NCBI GenBank assembly: GCA_964019695.1
Contig: OZ026524.1
Coordinates: 65,417,066 to 65,481,065 of the forward strand
Length of the DNA stretch: 64,000 nt
Source of the DNA: Loripinus fragilis
Lineage: Eukaryota; Mollusca; Bivalvia; Lucinida; Lucinidae
Direction of reading: 5' to 3'
Position numbers and translations under genes: made by a program. How positions within the stretch are numbered: position 1 is the first letter of the stretch; each line of letters begins with the position of its first letter. This document shows positions 1-12,559 of the stretch, one piece after another. Under the pieces are notes generated by a model. That model saw only the letters and a program-made list of their open reading frames with translations, had not been told where the DNA came from and did not search any database.

Positions 1-252
1 CCATAGCAACACTAAATTGTATGCAAAATACTCAAATGCAATATTTGGTGATCAGTTTTATCGACAATAGATACTTAAAATATCTAAAAAATTGATTCGG
101 CAGTGAGTTTTGAGAATTTGTTTTTCAAACTTCTTCCAAGACACATTTTATACATGAGATACCCATTTGACCTGTATGGAAGAACTTATTAAGCCCAGTT
201 TCCAAGCAAAAACAGGCACACATAGGCTGTTTCTCATTTTAATAATAGACTG

Positions 253-395
253 GAGGGGATGGACAGGGGGGGGGGGCGGGGGTACGGGGATAGAGGGTGC
301 GGAATCGGGGGTAGAGGGGGCGGAATCGGGGGTAGAGGGGGCGGGAAGCGGGAGTAGAGGGGGCGGGAAGAGGGGCAATTGTGGGCGGGGGTCTG
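253..395. repeat. G-rich minisatellite, about 21-bp unit
   Basis: The + strand holds four to five imperfect copies of a unit close to GGGGTAGAGGGGGCGGAATC, preceded by a run of ten G. The many G-runs of four or more could form G-quadruplexes. The open frames in both directions here (Gly-rich on +, Pro/Ser-rich on -) come from the repeat and are not gene evidence. Confidence 0.8.
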
Positions 396-399
396 GAAA

Positions 400-1160
400 A
401 TTGGAGGGCGAAATTGCTTTTTTTACTAGAAAATTCATAAAAAATGATTCATAACGATACTCTTTAAGACCTTTAAGTCATATAAGGGCCTAGAAGGACG
501 CAGTTCACTTTCGAGTCTTGTTTCGAGTAATTTCGGGCGTTTTAAAAGTAGCAAACTTGATCGATTGTTTCAGTCTCCGTATTGGATTGTGTCCCTTTGC
601 TTCTCTTCCTCTTTGAAATGCTTGTTGGAATTTACACATTAAAAACGGCGTTCAGCTGCCGTCGATAACTATTTTATTTATTTCGTCAGGGACGTATATA
701 TAGCTACCGCTTACGCAAAAACGCATTAGAGTACGTATTAAACCGAAGCTAGTGAATTATTATATGCCAGTTTTATTCCTGGTAACACGTATACAAAGTG
801 TGTGTAGAAAAGCAATTCTAATCTGCCTAAATCCAATTGTGGCAGGTGTTTCCAATTGTGACAGGTGTTATCATGTTTATGGTGGCATTACTTTCTTTGA
901 AGGTTCGGCACCCAAAATCGAAGTAAAAAAGAGGCCCTGATTATTTTAAAGATTTTATACTAGAGTGTGTTATATCGTGGCGCGCGGACCGTGATGCCGC
1001 ATTTTCATTTTGTGGCGTCTCATCAGTAGAAATGGTGTCGTGCATTACTACTCTCATCCTTACGGCGTCTCATCTAGGTTATTCATCAGCATACGCTGTT
1101 TTTAAGTGCAGACTATTAATTTAAGGCAAGTTGCGTCCCTGTCCGCGCTAGAGAATGACT

Positions 1161-1165
<5 letters not shown>
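400..1165. other. No recognised feature
   Basis: There is no coding signal I can support. Short frames such as one at 752-940 have no family resemblance. The stretch ends directly at the poly-A run, so its last part could be the body of an unrecognised retroposed sequence; nothing in it resembles a tRNA-type promoter. Confidence 0.5.

Positions 1166-1206
<41 letters not shown>
1166..1206. repeat. Poly-A run, 41 A
   Basis: This is an uninterrupted homopolymer of about 41 A. It could be the tail of a retroposed sequence on the + strand or a simple-sequence expansion. Its exact length is unreliable in most assemblies. Confidence 0.85.
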
Positions 1207-1208
<2 letters not shown>

Positions 1209-1284
1209 TTCACCGATCTTATAAGGCTGACCTCCATGGTATGCTAGTGTTTTGATCTGTCAAAATATCGATGAATGGCGTATT

Positions 1285-1651
1285 TTAAAGAGACTAAGTC
1301 TGCAACTATGAACATTTTTCGAAAAATTTTCTTTTCTAAAATTTGTGTTTGTAAAAGTAGAATTAAGTCAAGTTTTCTCAATAAATCTGTTCACTATAGC
1401 TGAAAACTGCATGGAAAAGTGAATTATCTTATAAAAACAGGTGTTTTTTCTCTTGTTGATAATTATTTGCGTCCCTCCAATAATAATAGATGGTTAATTA
1501 ACATAAATGCTGTTGTTTTGATACTAATAATTTGTTAAGATTTACGAAATTGGTAAAATGTATGCCTGAATTTTTTTTACTGTGTTCTTGAAAAAAAGAA
1601 ACATTATTTCTAAAATTAAAAGATCAAAAGTTACAGACTATGCAGCTTTAA
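1285..1651. mobile_element. TTAA-flanked MITE, degenerate copy (piggyBac-like)
   Basis: TTAA occurs at 1285-1288 and 1648-1651. The sequence between them is a diverged copy, in opposite orientation, of the MITE at 31,245-31,609. Shared blocks include a GAATTATCTTAT segment and a TAATTATTTGCGTCCCTCC segment. The right end reads ATGCAGCT before TTAA, as in the better copy. It has no coding capacity. The TTAA target suggests mobilisation by a piggyBac-type transposase, which is an inference from the target site only. Confidence 0.7.
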
Positions 1652-1865
1652 AGTGACATTCACAAGAATCAAGTATTGAGATTCGTGCTCAAAAGAGTTA
1701 GGCCTACACCCTACAGTGTTCATACTAGAATCTATTTTTCCACAAATGTGAAAGAGTTTTATGAAGGTTCCTTAGAGCATATATCTCGCCAACTAAATAT
1801 CATGCATATGAACCCTTCCTTGTCTCCCTTATAGTTCTTCTAAAACAAATTTTTTACAAGAATAG

Positions 1866-2075
1866 TTAGTGAGTATGATCAGGAAATACCACAATCACAA
1901 ACTGCAGACAAACCCATGGTACCGCGAGGCAGAGCCACACAACAATCACGAGACACCAGGAAGGCAAACTAAGAAAAGCTGCAAAACTAGAATGGACATA
2001 AAGTAACGTACAACAAAACATAGAACAATTACAGAATCCCACGATTGGAGTAACAATCAACAATAAATCAACACC
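1866..2075 (-). repeat. Dispersed repeat family R2, minus-strand copy
   Basis: Read on the minus strand, this matches 19,018-19,320 and the minus strand of 34,985-35,300. Shared blocks are an AATCATACTCACT-like segment, a GTTGGTCTGCAGT-like segment and a GGCTCTTCTTCC-like segment. The 65-aa minus-strand frame inside lies in a noncoding repeat. Confidence 0.6.
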
Positions 2076-2697
2076 AGCAGAATATCCTAATACTTATACA
2101 CTTTTGTAGTCTGCCGATAACCTTTGCACTCTGATGGCGCCAGGTATTCCTGATTTTTATTTTTTGCGAAAAAGTTAGCTTTGAAAACAAATCAGCATAC
2201 CAAGTATGCAAAAAGAGTTAATCGACACACAATTTTTAAGAGTAGCGCAAAGCATGTACCTGTATTTATGATTTAAGAAGTAAGGCCAAAAATTAAAAAA
2301 AAAAAATCAATATTATTTTTGCCGTTACCTCTTCAATATCTTCAATATGTTAAGATGTCGATAGGTTGGCAAACTTTTTTTTATAAACTTTTTGTATGAA
2401 AAAAGTAAAACAAGAATCCTTTAAAAAGTCTAGAAAATAGACCTTAATATCCCGAAAAGGCTCAAAATAGAGTAGGCGCCAAAAGTGACCATAAACAAGA
2501 GGTTTTTGGTTTGCCTAGTATAAATAATGTTTCTTTTGCTTGTTCTAGAAAAGACATTGATCTGGAGATAGTCTGGTTCTTTGCCTACTGGGTAATTGTG
2601 CATGAAAATACGACAGCTGAGTCTATGGTGAACCATTCTTAGTTCTTCACTTACATATACATGTATACGCTTTAGTTCTTGAATAAGAACAAAATTT

Positions 2698-2790
2698 TAT
2701 CAGGGGGAGGGAAAAATCTGATAGGGGGAGGGAAGTGGGGGAGAAGGGGGAGGGAAGTGGGGGAAAGGGGGAGGGAACTGGGAATGGGGT
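2698..2790. repeat. Purine-rich G-run minisatellite
   Basis: Repeats of the form GGGGGAGGGAAGTGGGGGA occur on the + strand, followed by a GGTACCCCCTGTCCACCCCCTC segment whose reverse complement resembles the start of the G-rich tract at 253. The two tracts are therefore probably expansions inside copies of one dispersed repeat in opposite orientation. Confidence 0.7.
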
Positions 2791-2849
2791 ACCCCCTGTC
2801 CACCCCCTCAGACTGAGTGCTCCTTTAAACTTAAAAGAAAATTTCACAC

Positions 2850-4370
2850 TTAAAAACGTATTTTCTTAGAAGATACACAGGTTTTAGCTCTTAAAATCAG
2901 TTCAAAGGGGGTGGGGATAAATTTTGGGCCGCAGTGTTATGGCTATGGTTTAAATTGCCATCTTGTCTATTTGGCAATACCAGGGACACGTCCGTTTTGC
3001 ATGAAAAGGCAAAATGCGTTTGCTTTGTTTATAGAAAACCGCAAAAAGTGAAATTCAAATCTGTTCAAATAAACATGAAACAGGTCTCGTATATCCGTTT
3101 AATTAGTTGAATGTGTGTTTGTAAATAAAATATAATGTTTTCTATGATGGTTTTACGTTATATTTGCAATCTGCCAGTTCTGGTAGGTAAAACTGTGTAA
3201 TAAAACGCCAACTGTAGGGTTGTTGGGTGGTGTTTTTCATTTTTTGTCATATTCTTGTAGCTGTATGAAATATAAGCACCAATTAAATAGGACAAACATT
3301 TCCTTCAAAGGGACCAACATTTTCATTTTCCTCAGAAATGAAGTTCATTTGCAACAGTATTACATGTAAGTTTAATCCGTAATCTAGCATAAAGTGATTT
3401 TAAATTTTACAAACAAATGTATTTTACAAGCTCACATTATGACTGCTTATTTGATACGCAACGGCCAACATTCATATGATAACTATTTACACGAAATATT
3501 TCACATGAGTACTCCCAGTACTCGACGAAAGTTTAAGAGGTATTGAGCGGCTTTATTCTACAAAGTTTTTTTACTCTTGTGGTTGAAACAAAGATTTTTT
3601 TTACAAATGAAGAGTTAGGAAACACATTCAACATGATCGATTTATCCAAAGTTATTAATTGAAAAGGGCATTCGGGAAAGTCCGCCACAATTCGAGAATC
3701 GAATCATGGCTCGGGTGTATGTAAGGAGCATTAGGTGTAGTACTATGTACCAAAAAGCTTCATTTTGTTTCTGTAGCATGAGGGTTCAGCTCTATTAAAA
3801 TCGATTATTCTGATTATCCGATAAATTTTATCAATGGAATAAATGAAGTTTATGTTGTTGTTTTTTTTTTCAATAAAATATCGCTATATATGAAAAAAAC
3901 AACATAAACTTCATTTAAGCCGTTTGTTTTGCTACAATCCATTTGTTATTGCGTTAACATGGTTTCTGTTTGTGAAACAAGCCTGTGCATAGACACAGTG
4001 CTTAGTAGCCCGTTTTGTTTGTGCTTATGATCGATGAAACAGCTATCGTTGCGCAATAGTATATCCCTTTAAAAGGGCCAGCAATCCCAATGGAATTTGC
4101 TTATATCTTCAAAGATAAGCTGGCATGATTTTTTTTGAAATAATAGTGAAACATGTAGTCATCATCGCGTCAAATGTAAAATGTACATAATAAGAAACCC
4201 GTGCAAGATTGTATAGTTTTTATATGTTTTACATTTTACATTTCACGCTGATAAAAACGTTTTAAGACCAACGCAACGGGGTCTGCCATACATAAAATAT
4301 TTTACTTGAGTGCTTACACGTACATGTATGTTTGAATGAATTTTAATGAACGAGTTGGGAAAAGCGGTAG
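2850..4370. other. Gene-free AT-rich stretch with two small inverted repeats
   Basis: I see no gene. Two fold-backs stand out. At 3,841-3,916 AAATGAAGTTTATGTTGTT is repeated in inverse with about 20 bp between the T-rich arms. At 4,167-4,185 and 4,230-4,248 a 19-bp inverted pair GCGTSAAATGTAAAATGTA encloses 44 bp. Both are small MITE-like structures. Confidence 0.55.
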
Positions 4371-4379
4371 AATGTAAGG

Positions 4380-7300
4380 CTTGTCGAACATTTTACAGCT
4401 TTATCGCAACGAGTTTAATAAAGTAAATAAGACTAAAGTGCGAATGTTAGATTCAATTTACCATATTGCAAATTTCGAAATATGTAAACCAGTAGTCTTT
4501 TTTCTGCATGGTTTTATATAACTCCCAGACGCGACGTCATTTGATAATGTCAATTAAAGCAATCCTTTAAACAACCGTCGTGTGGGTGTTCATAAACGCT
4601 GCTCATAATGTTGTGATAATTATTTGTGTATAACAAGTGCGGAAGGTGTTTTAACGTGGGAGAGATCCATCCTTACTAATGATTTGGAATTGAAAAGTTT
4701 CAAAACATTTCCGTAAATATTTCTTAACTGTTGCCCTTCTGAACCTGGGCACATCCTTATAGAAAACAATGGATCCTTTAATCAGCTTGCTTTTGGTGGG
4801 ACCATCTGATTGGGATCTCCATCGTATGTTGTATTTCATGCAGCCTAAAAATCAACAGGGTGAATTGATTTACGCAATCGAACAGTCAAGAAACATAATT
4901 GAATGTGACATGTTCATTTATTCAGGAGGTAGCTAACTGACCAATACCTTCAAAACTAAGCAGACAGCATATTTTTACATAGAGGATACATTAAATGGGT
5001 GCTCATGTTTCATTGAATTTACTAAATGTGTTGGGGAAAAGAAATAAAATAAGAGACGTGCCGAACATTTTATCGCTTTTGCGTAATGAGTTTTATAAAT
5101 TCAATAAGACCAGATAACGAACGTTAGATTATATTTATCACATGACATAAAAACTGCTTCAAATCGCATTTTTGACGTGAAAACGTCAAGATATATTTGC
5201 CATTTTTACACAACGTTATATAATGGGCATTTGAAAGTTTCGAAATCGATGAACCACTAATGGTATTTCGTTTTGTTCATATGACGTCGATTCTGAGAGT
5301 AAAATAATGCTATGCATTAAAATCGATGAACCACTAAGTGGTTTACCCGAGGGAAACGTTATGAAATTACGCTTTTAACGTCACGTATATGACAAAATCC
5401 TAACGTTTTCACACCAAAAGTATGAGTTCGAAATATTTCTAATGCCATATGATAAAGAGAATCTAACATTCGTGCTCCTGTATTATTGAATTAAATTTTA
5501 TTAAACTCGTTTCGAAAAAAGAGATCAAATGCTCAGCATCTCTTTTTCTCAACTCGTTTAATAGATTGAATAAAACATGAGCAATCATGTAAGATACTCT
5601 TTTTAGTGCATGGTGATATATAACTCCAAGACACGACGTCTTGTGATAATCGCAAATAAAATAATCCTTACACAACCGTCGTGTGTGGCTGTTCATAAAC
5701 ACTACTCATAATGTTGTGATAATCATTTGTGTATATCAAGAGCGGAAGGTGTTTTAACGTGGGAGAGGTCCATCCTTACTAATATATTGGGATTGGACAT
5801 TTTCAGAACATTTCCGTAAATATTTCTTAACCGTTGCCCTGCTTAACCTGGGCACATCCTTATAGAAAACAATGGATCCTTTAATATGCTTGCTTTTGTT
5901 GGGGCCATCTGATTGGGATCTCCACTGTGTGTTGTATTTCATGCGGCCTAAGAATCAACAGTATAAACAAATTGAAATTTTTAATTTAGTTGGAGGAAAA
6001 CAGATAAATTGTGAGGGGTGCCGAGCATTTTATCGCTTTTTTGCAGTGTGATTTGAAAATTTAATAAGATCAGATGACGAACGTTAGATTCTATTTATCA
6101 CCTGAAATATAAAAAAAACTGCTTCAAAGTTGCATTGTTGACGTGGAAACGTCAGGACTTTGCAATTTTTACGCAATGTTATAATGAGCATTGGCAAGTC
6201 TCGAAGTCTGTAAGCCACTAGTGGTATTTTGTTTTGTTCATATGACGTCGATTCTGAGAGTGAAATAACGCTATGCATTAAAATCGATGAACCACTAGTG
6301 GTTTACATATATAGGAAAAGGTTATGAAATTACGCTTTTAACGTCATGCATATGACAAAATCCTAGCGTTTTCACGCCAAAAGTATGAGTTCGAAATATT
6401 TTAAATGCCATATGATAAAGAGAATCTAACATTCGTGCTCCTGTTTTATTGAATTTATTAAACTCGTTTCGTAAAAGAGATACACTATTTCTCAACTCGT
6501 TTAATAAATTGAATAAAACATCAGCAATCATGTAAGATAGACTTTTAGTACATGGTGTTATATAACTCCCAGACACAACGTCATGTGATACTTGCAAATA
6601 AAACAGTCCTTACACAACCGCCATGTTGGTGTTCATTTAGGGCCAAGACCTGTTATTGTTTTTCTATATACCTCCATTATAGCTTTTAAGTAAGCTGTGG
6701 TCCTCACAACTCTTCAAGCACAATGACGCTGCCATAGAATTACAGATTGGACCTATTTCAACCTATAAATAAATATGAGAAACCATGGTGACTACCATGT
6801 TTCACCACTTTTTGGCCCCTGAAGGTGGGCACCCTACATGAGAGGAAAATTTCATTGAAAAATACCAAAGTGCAAGGTCCTTTTAAGCCATACCAGTAAA
6901 CTTAATCAACAAAAGCAGTGATATACGTGTACTATGCTGTTTCAAAAAGTGCAGCAAATGTATATCAGTCTAGTAAATATGAATACTTTCCTGTTATTTT
7001 GTTATTGACCATCCACGAAACACTTTTCAACATAAATATTGTGCTGAGCTTCCACCCACGTTTTGAGCCAATCAGTGCCCTTTTTGCAATTACAGGTCCG
7101 TGACTTAAAGACATAACCCTTTTTAGATGAAAGACCAATAAAATCATTTAATTCAAACCATTGAACATTTGAAAGTACATTTATATTGTTTGTTTGCATT
7201 ATTTACCCGAAAGTCATTTTGGGAACCCTTTAAACAGCCCTACCCCTACATATATTACTGGTAAAACATTGTATAGCAAAATAATGATAAAGGGAAAGTG

Positions 7301-8150
7301 GACATATTCATTTTCTTATAACTTTTTTATTATATGTCAGAAATTCCTAAAACTTATTTCATATAAGCTTACAACACCTCTTTACAATATACTTTGCCAA
7401 GAAGATGCATGTGCTGTACCATCATTAGTCTTATGTGGAGTTACCCCACCCACCCCATTGACAAGGCTATCTATGGTGCATAGAATCCTTCGTTATACAC
7501 ACAATTACCTTCTTACTACTTGAAAACTCATTTGTACAAAATAGAGCAATTTTTGCTTATTTAGGTGAAAAAAGCTAATATTATGTATAAAACAGATAAA
7601 ATGCTCAGAATCTCTTTTTCTGAACTCGTCTAATAGAATGAATAAAACATGAGCAATCATGTAAGATACGCTTTTTAGTGCAAAGTGTTATATAACTCCC
7701 AGACACTACATCATGTGATAATCGCAAATAAAACAATCCTTACACAACCTTCGAGTGTGGCTGTCCATAAACATTGTGATAATTAGTGGTGTGATATTGT
7801 TATACTCATACTGTTGTCATAATTAGTTGTGCACAACAAGTGCGACAGGGGTTTTAACGTGGGAGACGGTCCATCCTTACTAATAAATTGGGATTGAACA
7901 GTTGCAGAATATTTCCGTAAATATTTCTTAACCGTTGTCCTGCTGAACCTGGGCACAACCTTATACGAAAACAATGGATCTATTAATCTGCTTGCTTCTG
8001 GTGGGACCATCTGATTGGGATCTCCGCTGTATATTTATTTCATGCAGCCTAAGATTTAACAGTAGGAATAAAAAGCACACAACCGAAAAGTCTGCAAACA
8101 TAATTGGATGCGACATGTTCATTTATAAAGGAGGTAGCTAAGGATCGTTT
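4380..8150. repeat. Four partial copies of a ~1-kb repeat in direct orientation
   Basis: A unit recurs at about 4,380-4,950, 5,040-5,990, 6,000-6,635 and 7,590-8,150. One diagnostic block begins GTGTTTTAACGTGGGAGA and runs about 200 bp to a TTTCATGC segment; it is present at 4,648, 5,750 and 7,851. A second block (GACGTCGATTCTGAGAG to GATGAACCACTA) is at about 5,283 and 6,243. The third copy stops at about 6,635 where unrelated sequence begins. The short minus-strand frames here (62, 62 and 75 aa) are repeat shadows and diverge too freely to be genes. Confidence 0.8.
6640..7585. other. Unique-looking insert between repeat copies
   Basis: This interrupts the 1-kb repeat series. The longest frame (7,194-7,523, +, 109 aa) is low-complexity Tyr/Thr/Leu-rich and resembles no family I know. 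I do not call a gene. Confidence 0.4.
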
Positions 8151-8216
8151 CACATAATCTCAGTTTTTTTAGATATTCTATTATAAATGAACCCACATAT
8201 ATTATTTGAGCCATTG

Positions 8217-8435
8217 CATGAGATTTCCAACAATGTGGTATGTGCAACCAGCAAAGCCTCAGACCAGCCTGCGCATACGCGCAGTCTGATCAGAGCCTTT
8301 GCTAGTCGCTTGAGTATATTCTGATTGTTAAGCTACTGACTGAACAGCATTTGGAGTTTCTAAGTTTAAAAGGAGGCTGCAGAGGCTCGTCCGAGTCTAC
8401 ACTTGTCAAAATGCCACATTGTTGGAAATCACATG
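8217..8435. mobile_element. Palindromic MITE family M1, copy 1
   Basis: Inverted ends are CATGAGATTTCCAACAATGTGG at 8,217 and its near reverse complement at 8,411-8,435. The interior contains the GCGCAGTCTGATCAG word and a CTAGTCGCTTGAGTAT segment. Other copies are at 22,293-22,514 and 44,841-45,048, both in the opposite orientation. It is about 220 bp and has no coding capacity. Confidence 0.8.
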
Positions 8436-8439
8436 CACT

Positions 8440-9140
8440 GGCTAATTTACTATTTTTGTGTAATGTGAACAGGTGGGAGCTGGGCCTACATACATCTTTG
8501 GTTGCTTTTATAAAGCTGAATAGATTTCTTTAAAGGAATAAAATACTACACAAGTCTTAATCTTTATTAGCTGCTGAGGCTCAGTGTATACTGAAAACTG
8601 TTTTAGACAATTATGTATAATCATCATATGTTTCTATAGTTAAGTGTGTTACTTTTCCAAATTAGACAGAGCAAGTGAATGCATCTGAGTTGGGATTCTG
8701 CACCAGACCTATCATTTTCTTATAACATATTAATCAATAAAAGAGATAGCAAGCAATGTATTGTGTTTTATAAGCTAAGATACATATCACTTCACAAAGT
8801 AATATGTCATCCATGTTCACTTACACATGGCCTCTAAATCAGTACTGACACAATTTATTTTGAAAAACATTAATTTGATGCCTATCAACTACAGCGTTCT
8901 ATATTTTGTCTCTTTAACTTTTTTTTTTATATATCTGACCCATTAGAAAGCGAATAGCAAAATGATATATTTCACGCAGAAATGTTGTTTAGCATGGCTT
9001 TTAGTCTGGTTATATCAAAACAATTACCATAATGTGTTTTAATGATAAAAAAATGCAGGTATAATTTCAAAGTTAAAAGGATCTTACCTTCTATAACGTT
9101 TTATCCTTTGAGTAATTTATAACAGACACAGTATTAAAGC
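8440..9140. other. No recognised feature
   Basis: AT-rich sequence without a supported gene, RNA or repeat that I can match elsewhere in the window. Confidence 0.5.
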
Positions 9141-9146
9141 TAAACT

Positions 9147-9895
9147 CTAGTTTTTTTTTATGTTTTTCAAATTTATTTTCGGCGATAACTTTTTTATTTT
9201 CAATGTTAGGAAAATGTGATCGCGATGAAAGTTGTGCAGGAAAATTAGCGCCGATTTCTCCAAAAGGTCCGAATTTTGTGGCGCGAACAGATTTTTGTGT
9301 ACATAGATGAAGAATTTGCGATAAGTTGAACATAGCCAAAAGTTCTAAGTCTTTTACTGACAGGTAAATTTTGTGGAGGCGTGACAGAAAGGGTTCGTCT
9401 CAAAGAATAATTACAAGCGGTGAATATATCGTTATTCAGCGGCTGTGCATAGCATAATCCTGCTGTTTGCATCCATATAAAGTACAGAATGATCATTTGT
9501 AGGATAAGAAGCTGTGATTTCGCATGACATGCTATTTTTCTCTTATGAACGTGCTCCAAAACAGGCGGTTTCGAGATGACCCCAGTAACTTAACGCACGA
9601 GCGAACCAGGCGCGATTTCTAATATATTTAAGCAAATTATCCATCGCTTTAGTTAGTGAATTAGGGCGGCACAATGTAGTTTTTGACTGACATATTTATC
9701 TTAGTTTATTGGATTATTGATTAAAAATCTCAAAGAGTGCGTCTATGCGCAGGGTTAACTGCAGTATCTTAGATTATGGAATAATTTGAATTTTTCTCTA
9801 CAACTTTCATCGCGAACACAGTTTGCTAATATTAGCAATAAAAAAAGTTATCACCGAAAATCAATGTGAAAAATATAAAAAAAAACGTCCTCAGA
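9147..9895. mobile_element. Fold-back element with ~100-bp arms
   Basis: The segment 9,150-9,255 is the reverse complement, with mismatches, of about 9,790-9,890. Matching blocks include ACAACTTTCATCGCGA and AAAAAAGTTATCRCCGAAAAT. The roughly 540-bp spacer has no recognisable coding. The minus-strand frames at 9,091-9,559 run through the arm and are not supported. Its right arm ends where the LINE fragment starts. Confidence 0.7.
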
Positions 9896-10199
9896 AATAC
9901 CTCCATTACATAAAAATGGATGCTTTGTTTCAGATAGTACAGAAAAAGCTTACCTTTTAAATAATTACTTTGTTCAACAAACTGCACTTGATATTAAAAG
10001 ATCTGCAACTATTCCAGCCATGGTGAATATAATAGGACCAACTCAAACAAATATAAACTTTACACCATTTGAGGTTAAAAGTGTTCTGGAGTCACTTCAG
10101 CTAGGTAAATCATCATGACCAGATGGTATAAATAACAGAATTTTAAAAGAACTCTCTTCCCCTTTAAGTAGACCACTTAGTTGTTTATTTAATTATTCC

Positions 10200-11537
10200 A
10201 TGTCAAAGGGTACATTTCCTATTATGTGGAAAGAAGCTAATGTCTCCCACTTGTTTAAAAAGGACGACCCATCATCTGTCTCTAATTACAGGCCTATATC
10301 TCTTTTAAACACGATTGGCAAAGTAATGGAAAAATTAGTTCATAAACATATGTTTAACTTCTTTTTAGACCTGCATGCTATAACTTCTTTGCAGTCTGGT
10401 TTTGTTCCGGGCGATTCCACAGTTAACCAACTTGTCGATATTTATAATACATTCTGTAAAGCATTAGATGATGGTAAAGAGGTCAGGTCAATTTTTTGTG
10501 ATGTAAGCAAAGCCTTTGACCGTGTTTGGCATAAAGGCTTATAATACAAACTGAAACATAATGGAATCGACGATACACTTCTGCAGTGGCTGGCCAGTTA
10601 TTTGTCTAATAGGAAACAAAGAGTCGTTATTCCTGGTGCATGCTCGGAATGGGTTGCTATTACAGCTGGTGTTCCACAAGACTCAATTCTAGGCCCTCTC
10701 CTTTTTTAATTAATATTAACGATATAATTGATGCTATACATCCACATATTAGACTGTTTGCAGATGACACAAGTTTATACTTGATTGTCGACGAACCTTG
10801 TGTAGCTGCAACACTGTTAAACTCCGATTTAGCAAAAATTCACATGTGGGCTGAAAAATGGCTTGTTAAGTTTAATCCTGCAAAATCAGAAGCTATTGTT
10901 ATCGCAAGAAAAACAAATAAACCCTATCACCCTCCTTTAAAAATGAACGATCAACCAATCAAAGAAGTAACTAGTCACAACTTCTTGGTATTTTCTTTTC
11001 TAATGATGGAACTTGGCATGAGCACATTGAATATATAACCTCTAAAGCTTGGACAAGGATAAATATTATGCGTAAATTAAAATTCATTTTAGATAGACAA
11101 TCCCTTGAAACTATTTATACTTCTTTTATTAGACCAGTCTTAGAGTATGCAGACGTGGTATGGGATAATTTTACACGATATGAAGTCAATGCACTAGAAA
11201 AAATACAAATAGAGGCTGCACGAATAGCCACTGAAGCTACTAAACTAGTCTCTTTAGAAATGCTTTATCAGGAAACAGGTTGGGAGCCTCTTGAGAAAAG
11301 ACGATATAAACACAAGCTATATATTGTCTCATTTATCAAATGGACACCGGTGTTTCAGCAAATTATCTTTCTTCATTAATTCCTGCTTTTGTGGAGGATT
11401 CTACCATTTATAACTTACAAAACGCAAACAATCTTAGACATACACTGACGAGAACCCAGCTGTACTATAGATCTTTTTTGCCCTCTAGTATAAGAGCGTG
11501 GAACGATTTAGCTCTTGAAGTACGACAATCAAGTTAA
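10200..11537 (+). pseudogene. Reverse transcriptase ORF remnant of the LINE
   Basis: Three consecutive frames carry the recognisable RT and thumb regions: 10,200-10,544 (frame 3), 10,640-11,038 (frame 2) and 11,068-11,379 (frame 1), then 11,340-11,537 (frame 3 again). The catalytic Asp pair FADD is intact, but the polypeptide cannot be made as one chain. The successive shifts each behave as single-base changes, as expected of neutral decay. C-terminal homology continues past the last stop to about 11,815. A poly-C run at 11,580-11,590 also lies in this decayed part. Confidence 0.88.
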
Positions 11538-11927
11538 ATTCAAAGTTTTAAATATCAACTGAACAAAAATTTAAAAAGCCCCCCCCCCCCCAATATTATT
11601 ATGTCGGCAACCGATTATCTCAGATACGACATACTCGACTTAGAGCAGATTGCAGTGCTCTCAATTATATCTGTTTTCCAAAAATATTGTCGATAGTCCT
11701 CACTGTGCCTGTGCTGCAGTAGAAACTACAAAACATTACTGTTTTGAATGCCAAAGGTATAATGAAATCAGGACAATAATGCTGAATGAATTAGGAATTA
11801 CTGTGTACCAGATTTAAATACTGTACTATTTGGTATACCTACATCTGATTTCAATACTAACCATAGACTTATGATTACAGTACAAAAATACATATTGGAC
11901 AGTAAACGGTTTGAGCGTTGAGGATGG

Positions 11928-11929
<2 letters not shown>

Positions 11930-11978
<49 letters not shown>
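11930..11978. repeat. (CT)n microsatellite
   Basis: About 24 uninterrupted CT units lie in the 3' region of the LINE fragment. The Arg/Glu-alternating minus-strand frame here is a shadow. Confidence 0.95.
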
Positions 11979-11980
<2 letters not shown>

Positions 11981-12207
11981 ATTATATAACATATATTTAT
12001 ACAGTAGAAATGCTAATTGGTTTGAATATAACTCATATTTTTGAGTTTCACCGGGCATACTCATAATTGTGCACCCTCTTCTTTAAAGGGAAACAGATTT
12101 GTATAAGTCGTTTGACTTTTTTCTGAATCCCATCATGATTGTATTGAAACTGTATATTTGTATATTACAATGTAAATGATAATATGAATAAATTCGTTTA
12201 AACAAAA

Positions 12208-12535
12208 AAAAACTCGAGTTTAGAACGTATCTGTTTGCAGTTTTGAAACAATCAGTAAATGGTCTTTAAAACAAACATCTTATCATGAACTTAAATGCAT
12301 GTTGAAAATTTTGTCATTCATAAAAATATCATTTATTTTTATTGGGTAAAGTTGGATATGTAATGTTAATGGCATTATAATGGACCCCAAACAATTTTAA
12401 CAAACATCAATGTGTGTAGAAAATAACATGTTTTACCGATTGCATAACTCTTTAGTTCCTTTAAACATTTAAACTAAAACTTAAAAAGACTTATTTACAT
12501 TCTATTGTTCGTAAGAAAATAAGGGGTAACGCTTT
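12208..12535. repeat. Dispersed repeat, inverted partner at 53.6-53.96 kb
   Basis: The reverse complement of this segment matches 53,600-53,960 over its length with many substitutions. Shared blocks include TTTCAAAACTGCAAACAGATACGTTCTAA and a TCCATTATAATG segment (CATTATAATGGA as printed here). It has no coding. Confidence 0.75.
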
Positions 12536-12559
12536 TTATGATTGTGGAGATACAGAATG

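Larger units (their letters stand above)
9915..12207 (+). mobile_element. LINE (non-LTR retrotransposon) fragment, 5'-truncated and degenerate
   Basis: A reverse transcriptase ORF can be followed through several broken frames. Seen in order: a pre-RT segment with DSTEKAYLLNNYF; RT motif NYRPISLLNTIGKVMEK; the AFDRVWHKGL block; the GVPQ block; catalytic FADDTSLY near 10,757; then a C-terminal region with SSIRAWNDL and a Cys/His cluster of the CxC...H...C type near 11,700-11,760. Breaks are a stop at 10,116-10,118, a stop at 10,542-10,544, a 1-base loss in a T run near 10,703-10,708, another frame change near 10,980 and another near 11,340. The 3' end has a (CT)n tract and an A-rich end at about 12,204. 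The 5' half with the endonuclease is missing. The clade is probably CR1/Jockey-like; this is judged from motif style only. It is dead. Confidence 0.9.

Noticed and set aside
167..454. Gly-rich + frame and Pro/Ser-rich minus frame
   Set aside because: Translation of the G-rich minisatellite at 253-395.
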